From NCBI GenBank assembly GCA_023376005.1, contig CM042157.1, positions 15,467,334-15,531,333 of the forward strand: a stretch of DNA of 64,000 nucleotides, given 5' to 3'. Below, one piece after another: positions 56,031 to 64,000 of this stretch. How positions within the stretch are numbered: position 1 is the stretch's first letter; each line of letters opens with the position of its first letter. The DNA is from Doryteuthis pealeii (taxonomy: Eukaryota; Mollusca; Cephalopoda; Myopsida; Loliginidae). A program made the position numbers and the translations under genes. The notes under the pieces were generated by a model. That model was not told the origin of the DNA. It saw nothing but the letters and a program-made list of their open reading frames with translations, and did not search any database.

Positions 56031-58395
56031 TATAGTCCATATGTTAGCCATTACACTACTGAGACTCCCCCGTGGTGAGCTGGAGCATCACAGTCTTCCT
56101 TTGTACGAAACTAAGCTACGGTCATTGTGGCGGGGATAGTATCAGTAAGTGTATCAATTATTAATAAAGCTTTACACATTCTACCGGTGTTATCGTTTGT
56201 CATTACAATAGACCATGACAGAAATGTTATGATTTTTACTGGGCCATATGGGTTACAGTTGAATGAACCATTGGTGTCTTTATCTATTTAACCCATAGCT
56301 GGGGGATGAGAGGATTAATAATTCCCCAATGAAACATATCCAATGCCATAGTTGTTCAGTCGTATTTGAAACACTACAGTATTTAATTAAATTCGAAGTG
56401 AGTGTTCCGCACTGGTGGGTTTTTGTTATAACTATCTCTATATCAATACGCTTCTTCCTAAATATTCCGTCCATTATCATCTTACACCACCCTCTGGTTA
56501 AAAATAAGACCATCCAAAAGAAAATGCACAAATATAAATCTGAATTCGCTTAATGAACAAATCCTTATTTTGTATACCCTTTCTTTACTTCTATTATTAT
56601 TCTGCTCATCTTTGGTATCTTACGTTCTTCTTCTAGTGTCTCTTCTAACGTCTCTTCGAGCGTCTGGACTTCTATTTCTCTGTTCTTGCTGGTTGGTCGT
56701 CCTTGATTCATTTCTTCTTCTAGGTCAGTCTTGTTGCCACAACCACAAAACCATATTATTTTTAAAAACCTTTATTTACTTAACTAAACATTTTTCCCTA
56801 ACTAATCACAGCGCGCGTGTGAAGGTGAGTCCCAGCTAAAGCAGATACATCTTCTCTGCCTGATGTTCAAGCTGAAACTGAGAGCTAACCAGGTCCCACG
56901 TGACTTCACGTATTTCGCGGGCTTTCTGTAATATTCCATGGAAACTCCCGTCCGTGATATGAAAAGGGGCCATCCCTTCAGAAATACAGGGGGTTGACAA
57001 TAATTTATGCATAGACTATGTATTAAATTTTAAAGTTAAAAAGTTTTTAATTTAATGAAACGTATAATTTTTATATAAGTAAAATTAAGCTTATTGGTTA
57101 CATTTTATTGTGTATTAATTTTAAACGTCCGGTATGATATTTATTAGATTAGTGTTATTGGTAACATCGTCACTAATTTGTTTTAATCGTCCTTTTATGG
57201 AAAAAAAACGAATTAATTGTATATATTCGTTGTTTATTAGTAAACTTTAACGGTCGGAATATTTTTCCTTTTTTTTTTTAATTTGTAGTACATATAATGG
57301 GTTTGTTGAGAAAAAAATACAGTAAAAAGAAAAATTGGGAAGGAAAAATCCCTCTCTGGTAGATAAGAAAATAAATAAGTAGAATTTCTTTTTAAAATGG
57401 TAAAATTTTAAAAAAACTCAACAAAGAGGGGTGGGGGATTAAAAAAACAAACTTACAACAACCGTTCTTCCTGATAGTAACACCAAACTCGAGTAATAAA
57501 ATGAATGTAATATAAATAAAGAGAGCTCTATTGCCATTGGCTGGAGGTCAGGTGACCAGTACAATAAAACTATGTTCATCAAGAGGCGAGGTCCTGTGCC
57601 GAGAGGGAAGGGTCGGGATTTGATCAACCCCGATTGGTCCCCTGGGCGAGGAAATACGTTGTTGAAAGACCAGACATTTCCAATGATCCCAAGGATATAA
57701 CAACGCTGATGACTTCCCCCTCAATCATCTTATAGATGTATTTTACAAGATGTAACACTTATTTCTACCATTTTTTTGTCCAACTTTCACCTATGCAAAT
57801 GAGACTGTTCGAATCGTCCAAGAAAGAATATAAAAAGAAAGAAAGAAATAAGGAAAGAAAGAGAGGGGGAAGAAAGAAAGAGATAGTTATAAAAGAGTGA
57901 GAGAATTAAATCAAGATTATTATATCTTTTACATATTGAACTACATAGCTGTTAAGTAAACATATCAAACATTGTAATAATTAAATCATCATAGTGTGGT
58001 ATATCCACAGGTCCTGCTAGTATATACAATACATGTCTCATAAATAAGTGGAAATCATTTTTACTTAGAAAAAATATGGATGTAAACCCACAAGGTGAAA
58101 TTCTGTTTAAAATAGAGAGTGATACTCATTTCTTGTGACAGAATGAGAGATGTTTAAGTAGAAACTTATTTTTTTAAAAGAAAGAGAAAAAAAAAAAGGC
58201 AACAACGACACGTATAAAGTAGATTCATTCGATTTACAAACTGGATTAAAATTTGTTGCATTTTCAAATATTTTTTAGGTTTTACGTAACCTAATCTCCA
58301 AGTAAAATATATTCTACAAATAAATATTTTCAGACAATAAGCTTTATCTTTGTTACATAAGCATGAAATCTACTATTTTTACATGAGGTTAATGG
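56031..58395. other. Non-coding DNA (B)
   Basis: Counterpart of 18,986-21,334, including the inverted 146-bp unit relative at about 56,140-56,215. B has an extra block ATCATCATAGTGTGGTATAT near 57,986, which looks like the complement of sequence near the (AAT)n at 16.47 kb. Confidence 0.45.
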
Positions 58396-58468
<73 letters not shown>

Positions 58469-58874
58469 TGTGTCTCTGTGTGTGTGTGTCTGTGTATATA
58501 TATATGTGTGTGTGTGTGTGTACATATATATTATATATGATATATATATTATACATATATATATGATATATAATATATGTGATATAATATATATATGTGA
58601 TATAATATATATATATGTATATATATGATATATGTATATGATATATATGTATATATATATAATTTATGTATATATGTGTGTATATAATATATGTGATATA
58701 ATATATATATGTATATATATATGATATGTGTATATGATATATATGTATATATATATAATATATGTATACATGTGTGTATATAATATATATATGTGATATA
58801 ATATATATATGTATATATATATGATATGTGTATATGATACATTTGTATATATATAATATATGTATATATATGTG

Positions 58875-58935
<61 letters not shown>

Positions 58936-59285
58936 ATGTGTATATGATATATATATATATTAATATATGTATATATATATGTGTGTATATAATATATAAT
59001 ATGTGATATATATATATATATGTATATATATGATATAGGTATATGATATATATATATATATATTATATATATATGTGTATATAAATATATATATGTGTAT
59101 AATATATATATGTATATATATGATATATGTATATGATATATATATGTATATATATATATGTTTATATGTGTATATAATATATATATGTGATATAATATAT
59201 ATATGTATTGTATGATATATGTATATATATATGTATATATATATAATATATGTATATATGTGTATATATATATATTATATATATA

Positions 59286-59326
<41 letters not shown>

Positions 59327-59328
59327 CA
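58396..59328. repeat. TA/TATATG microsatellite field (B)
   Basis: Counterpart of 21,335-22,170, about 100 bp longer. Confidence 0.95.
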
Positions 59329-61358
59329 TTTAACATGCCCATTTTGAAATGTATTATGTTTTTTCGTTGCACGAAGCATAAAACGTATTACGTAGTAATT
59401 TCCAAAACGGAACATATGTTATATTGACATTTTAATGCTTTCTTAGTTGTTGGACATGTGTCGGGGCTTTTTTTAACAAATTATTTTGCAAATGTTCCGG
59501 AGTGTATGAAATGGTTTACAAAAACAAAAAGGGTAAGAAGAAAACATAAAAGATATGAAGGATTCGAATGTGCCGTAACAACTGGACGGAGTTGCACATT
59601 GTTCCGCTCGGTATCACGATTTGATATAATTCTGAGCCATTCTGTTATGTGCGTGACTGTGTGTTGGATACCTACTTACTGGGTATATAATATGACAAAA
59701 GTTCTTTTCTATTACTTACTTTGGGTGGGGGAGATATCCGTGGTTAAGTCTCCTGAATATTTAAGTATTTTCTTATTTACTTGGGGTAGTTCGAGTAGCT
59801 GGGATATTCTTCTAATTGGTCTGGTCTGTTATCTTCATTTTTTTCTAACTGGTCTTTGAGTAATACCATGTCAATTCATCCAGAAAAAAAGTAAAATTGT
59901 TACCCACCCCCTTCAATTTGAGCTTCCAATTCCAAGGATTTGTCATAGATACAGTGCCACATCGGGATGAAAAATTATCAATAACGTAAAGGTGGTTGAC
60001 TTTAAGACGGTTTTGATAGCAATGTTGGTATCTTTGGGAAAAAATACTTTTATAAGCCAATTTTTAGGAGTAGGGAAGCTTTAGAACTCATTTTATAGAC
60101 AAAAATATGTTACCAAAAGTCGACATTTTTCACGACCACCTCAAATTTGGAGAGCTAAAAATCGACATGACTCCGCCAATTTTTAGACTTAGAAGCCCAA
60201 ATTTGGGGAATTGTCTATCATAATCCACACACAATTCTAAAAGAATTGAATGGGGTGAGTGTCATGGCCGGGATGATTTGACATGAAATTACCCCTTTCT
60301 TAGTTCTGGTCTTAAGATGCTGGTCTGACTTCTTGTCGCCAAGGTTGTAATTACTCAGAGACAATACGAGGCTTATTTTTTTTTATATGATCACATTATT
60401 TTATTCAGATCCGGTCTTCTCAAGTGCGGCGGAGTCGGAATCGATGCGTGCTTGCATCACATCTCACTGACTATCTATGGGCCTTCGTTCCCACAGTCTG
60501 TGTAATCTAAATCATAATTTACAGCTACTAATATAATTGTTTTAAGATCCCTAATTATTTTATCTGGTCGTAAAAATATAGGAGTTAACCCTACATTTTA
60601 AATTTATTCATTTATTTATTTTTCGTGGCTGTACTCACATCAGTTCACATCATTAGATTTATTATTATAACATTTTAAGGTCAGTTAAGGATTTTCAAAC
60701 AATAAATTTTATACTGTCGTTTTTAGAATTTTTGGAAACCACGGTAGTAATCGAAAAAATGGAAAATGCAGTTTTGAAAGCGTTAACAAGACCGGATTTG
60801 CTTAAGACGAAGAAAGAGTAAAAAATAAATAAAGAAATGAATAAAGTAAGTAAGAAAGAAAGAAGAGAGAAGAAAGAAAATAAAGTATGAATAAATGAGA
60901 AAAATAGATGTAAATACGTCAAAATATAGAAGAAAAGCAAAGTGAGAGGAAAATAAAATAAATCTTTAAAAAATATATAAAATAAGAAAATGGCGGAAAT
61001 ATGTATAAAAGAGAAAAAAAAAATGTCAAAAGTGTGATAATAAATAAAACAACAAAGAATAGAAAGATTAAAGGAAAATGAACAAAGAAAAAAAAAGAAC
61101 TATAAAGGGCATTTTCATGGCCCAATGCCCAGGCACTTTTCTCTTTGTGCAGCATAGATTATCTCCCTTGATTCCCACTTGTCTTGATGGCTCTTGTCAT
61201 TGACCTTTTAATCTTTCGATTTCCTTATGATAACTTTTGCTCGAGCAGTTTGTTTGCTGATAATATATCTCTCTCTTGCAAATCCAAATTAATGACGAGC
61301 TGACCGGATTTTTTGGACGCCTTGTGGAACATTAGAGATTCCGGAAATTGAAACAAAG
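59329..61358. other. Non-coding DNA (B)
   Basis: Counterpart of 22,171-24,189. Carries a 17-bp extra piece, GTGAGTGTCATGGCCGG, near 60,256. Confidence 0.5.
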
Positions 61359-61427
61359 GAAGAAGAAGAAGAAGAAGAAGAAGAAGAAGAAGAAGAAGAA
61401 GAAGAAGAAGAAGAAGAAGAAGAAGAA
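61359..61427. repeat. (GAA)n microsatellite (B)
   Basis: About 23 GAA units; counterpart of 24,190-24,258. Confidence 0.97.
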
Positions 61428-61586
61428 ATAAAAGATCAAAATCGAAGTAAGAATATAAAGAATGGGAATTAAAAGGAAAACGGCATTCAAAGAGGGACAA
61501 AAGAATCATCATCATCATCATCCTCATATTCCTCATCATCATCATCCTCAAGGCGTGCTGACAGTACGAATTTCCTTGATTATCTC

Positions 61587-61607
61587 CCCCTCTCTCTCTC
61601 TCTCCCT

Positions 61608-61638
<31 letters not shown>

Positions 61639-61735
61639 ATTATCTATCTATCTATCTATCTATATATATATATCTCTATTTATCTATATCTATCTATATA
61701 TATATATATATATTATATATATATATATATATTAT
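61587..61735. repeat. (CT)n(TATC)n(TA)n microsatellite
   Basis: Longer and more complex than in A, with added TCTA tetranucleotides. Confidence 0.93.
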
Positions 61736-61876
61736 CCGGTTTAGCTCAGTCGCTAGTTTCGGAGTTGGAACCACAAAGTTCCTGGTTCGATTCCGGCCCT
61801 CGCACACTCAGTTTATGAGTAGCACAGGGATCTGTGTGGTAAAATGAGGAGCTGATGGTAGGTGTGGCGCTCCACC
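61736..61876 (+). mobile_element. SINE S2 truncated at 3' end (B)
   Basis: Starts GGTTTAGCTCAGTCGC and stops after GTGGCGCTCCACCT, where unrelated sequence begins. A is full length here. Confidence 0.88.
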
Positions 61877-62640
61877 TTTGAGCAAAAAATGGCATATTTA
61901 TCCCAGCTTAGTTCATACAGTAGAATTGTATTACTCTCCACAGAATAAATATGGAAGACCTGTAAGTCTATTTATCACTTTTTTTTTTATTACACTCCGT
62001 TTTGTTCATTTTATTTGTTTGAAACATGTATTAGATTTTTTACCAACTAAAATAGTCCCGCTGAAATATGAGGCTACAGCCTGTAAGTCGCGTATCCAGA
62101 ACTACATAGTAAATTACTCCGTGACAAGAATTGGTGGACAATTCGTTTTTCTCTTTGTCTTTATTCCTTCTTGTACATCGAGTTCAGTGCAGTAAACGAA
62201 CATGTAAGCACGTGTATCTATTATCTGGAAGGACAAACACTTATAGAACTAAAAGATTTAGAAAACAATCAAATTACAAGTTTTAATAATCACAATACTT
62301 ATTGTCAAATTGTTATTCCAAGTCATTAAGTTCTTAACGAAACCTTAATGATTTTAAGAAACTTTGAAGATTTAATTTGAAAAATCATATTTTTATGATG
62401 CCTGTCGATTTTTTCTACATTTTTAGGTATTTTAAAATTATTTAGAATATTCAATTTGAATAATTTTAAAACAAATTTGTTTAAAGCACAGAAAATAAAT
62501 TATCTACATGTGTATTCTTTTTCTATTTTTACATGCATGTTAATTGAACATTGTTATGTACATTTGTTAATGTGAGTTTATTGTCTTTCCTTGTTGAAGT
62601 ATTCAGTGTTAGGTTATTCATAATTATCCTAATACATTAT
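61877..62640. other. B-specific segment replacing LINE fragments
   Basis: Occupies the position of 24,600-25,495 in A but shares no sequence with it. AT-rich; its 105-codon + frame lacks an ATG start and a domain. Confidence 0.7.
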
Positions 62641-62786
62641 AAGGACTTAGAGCTGATTTTAAATTAAATCCCTCTAATTCTTATATGTTTTCTAAAAATT
62701 CTAAGCAGTAAGCCTGGACTCTGCCATAATCAGATGAAACAAAATAATAATTTCATCTCATCTTCATCACTCAGTAAAATAGAATT

Positions 62787-63030
62787 TGGGTTAGTTTAGT
62801 TGGTAGACCATCCACCTCGGAACCACAAGACTAGATGTTCGATAACGACCCTTGTCAACTGAACGCATAAGTAACACAGTTTGGATCTGTGCGGTAAAAT
62901 AGGGATCTGATGGTAGATGTAGTGCTCCACCTCATTGGCGGAACAATCACTCTCATCTCGCGCTAGTGAAAAGAAGATATACTCCCTCGCTGTCTGGTTG
63001 ATACTGACAATAGGCCTCTCCACCTCTACT
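62787..63030 (+). mobile_element. SINE S2 (B)
   Basis: Counterpart of 25,637-25,880. Confidence 0.85.
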
Positions 63031-63918
63031 ACTACTACTCTATCAGCAATCGCTATGCTATAAACCAATATTTCTTAGAAGTAGTAAGCAATGAATTACC
63101 CGACAACCAAACCAATATATCAAAAACATATGAGGGTTTAAATTTATTACGATCGGCCTTGCTTTAATATCCTGGCTACAGTCAAAACGAACACTAGCAA
63201 CAGAAAACGACTTTAATTTATTACCGCCATTTGCATACTAAGCTAACGTGATAGAATGTAAACAGTTTCAAAGATAAATGTTGACTTTTGCCATGAATTT
63301 ATCTTAAATGGAGAGATAGATATCATCAACCTGCAAAAGAGTTCTTTATTTTCGTATTCACGATGAAGTGATATCTTGTTGATATATTCATTTATTCAAG
63401 AAAACGAGACGACCAGTTAATCTGGTAATAAAACGGGATGCCAAACGGTTTAAAATGGCGTTGCGTTCGACAGTATTTCTTAACAAAACGTTCAGACAAA
63501 CTAAGGATTTTGTCGCACTCTTTGCAGCCAATAATAGTATAAGGATACAGACATAAATTGTCTACCCTTGGATTACAAGCGCCTATTAAAAAGATAAAAA
63601 GTATCGTCCAGATAACGGAAATAGACTCTAGGTTTATATGGGCCAGACAATAATCCTTTTGAATGAAATCCCAGAAGAATATTGGCCAGAGCGGACCCTA
63701 ATGAAGAACCCATGGAAACATCGTTAATCTGTACATAATGTTGTCGAAGCTAAATTCAACATGGTAAATCTTATCAGATCTACGAAAATATTTTCCGGAA
63801 TGTCAGATGACTATAATATAGTAAATCAGTACATATATCAATTTTCCTGAAGAGAAACTCAGTTAAACAAGCTACGGATATCGAAGGAGTACATAAAATT
63901 ATCAATAGAAGGATATCT
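63031..63918. other. Unique non-coding DNA (B)
   Basis: Matches 25,881-26,768 closely; no gene. Confidence 0.55.
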
Positions 63919-64000
63919 TATTATAATGGAGATTGTGTGTTTTTCTGTCTGTAACCGAAACTATATTACTACTCAAGTCACAATTCCCTTCGTTATTTAC
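63919..64000 (+). repeat. Dispersed repeat at window end
   Basis: Starts ATAATGGAGATTGTGTGTTT; the reverse complement of 2352-2433. It interrupts the A/B alignment at about 63,913 and continues beyond the window. Confidence 0.7.

Larger units (their letters stand above)
41501..63912 (+). repeat. Copy B of the duplicated block
   Basis: Collinear with 3841-26,768. The first ~1.8 kb after the gap carries many single-base indels relative to A, as expected for a poorly polished contig end. After that the match is clean. Homology ends at about 63,912. Confidence 0.9.

Noticed and set aside
58549..58842. 97-codon Tyr/Ile frame and similar ones in TA tracts
   Set aside because: Translation of TA microsatellite.
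61225..61551. 108-codon minus frame with a Leu run
   Set aside because: The Leu run is the GAA microsatellite read on the opposite strand.

Overview
This window is AT-rich, intron- or intergenic-type DNA from an animal nuclear genome. It is packed with tRNA-derived SINEs, MITE-like elements, microsatellites and minisatellites. I find no convincing protein-coding gene, no functional tRNA or rRNA gene and no CRISPR array. Long open frames lie in simple repeats, SINEs or compositionally odd sequence. The SINE style suggests a lophotrochozoan, most likely a cephalopod: heads like GGTTAGCTCAGTCGGTAGAG and GTGGTGTAATGG with T-arm boxes GAGTTCAAATCC or GGTTCGATTCC, and tails of TA or ATACT repeats. 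That is recognition of style and has not been checked against a database.

Layout. (1) 1-3.84 kb is single-copy here: an inverted-repeat element, CA/GACA/TA/GA microsatellites and a hammerhead-like motif. (2) 3.84-26.77 kb is 'copy A', a mosaic of SINEs, a TA-flanked MITE, a 146-bp tandem array, an ATACT satellite, a three-copy dispersed repeat, a large CT tract, a second inverted-repeat element and LINE fragments. (3) 25.57-41.40 kb is one giant noisy palindrome centred near 32.82 kb, with almost no spacer. (4) 41,401-41,500 is a 100-N scaffold gap. (5) 41.5-63.91 kb is 'copy B', collinear with copy A in the same orientation.

Copies A and B look like two haplotypes of one locus placed end to end. 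By eye they differ by about 2% in clean stretches and carry clean presence/absence differences. Examples are a SINE with a 13-bp target-site duplication only in A, a roughly 400-bp inverted-repeat insertion with a 14-bp duplication only in B, and a 776-bp segment only in B. The palindrome just before the gap has arms far more diverged than A is from B, mostly through small indels. This is what an unpolished fold-back chimeric long read at a contig end would give. The most useful reading is therefore an assembly false duplication that exposes young transposon polymorphism, rather than a new gene system. The most biologically interesting elements are the inverted-repeat family with hammerhead-like cores (three copies), the B-only foldback insertion, and an apparent template-switch hairpin at 6.15 kb.
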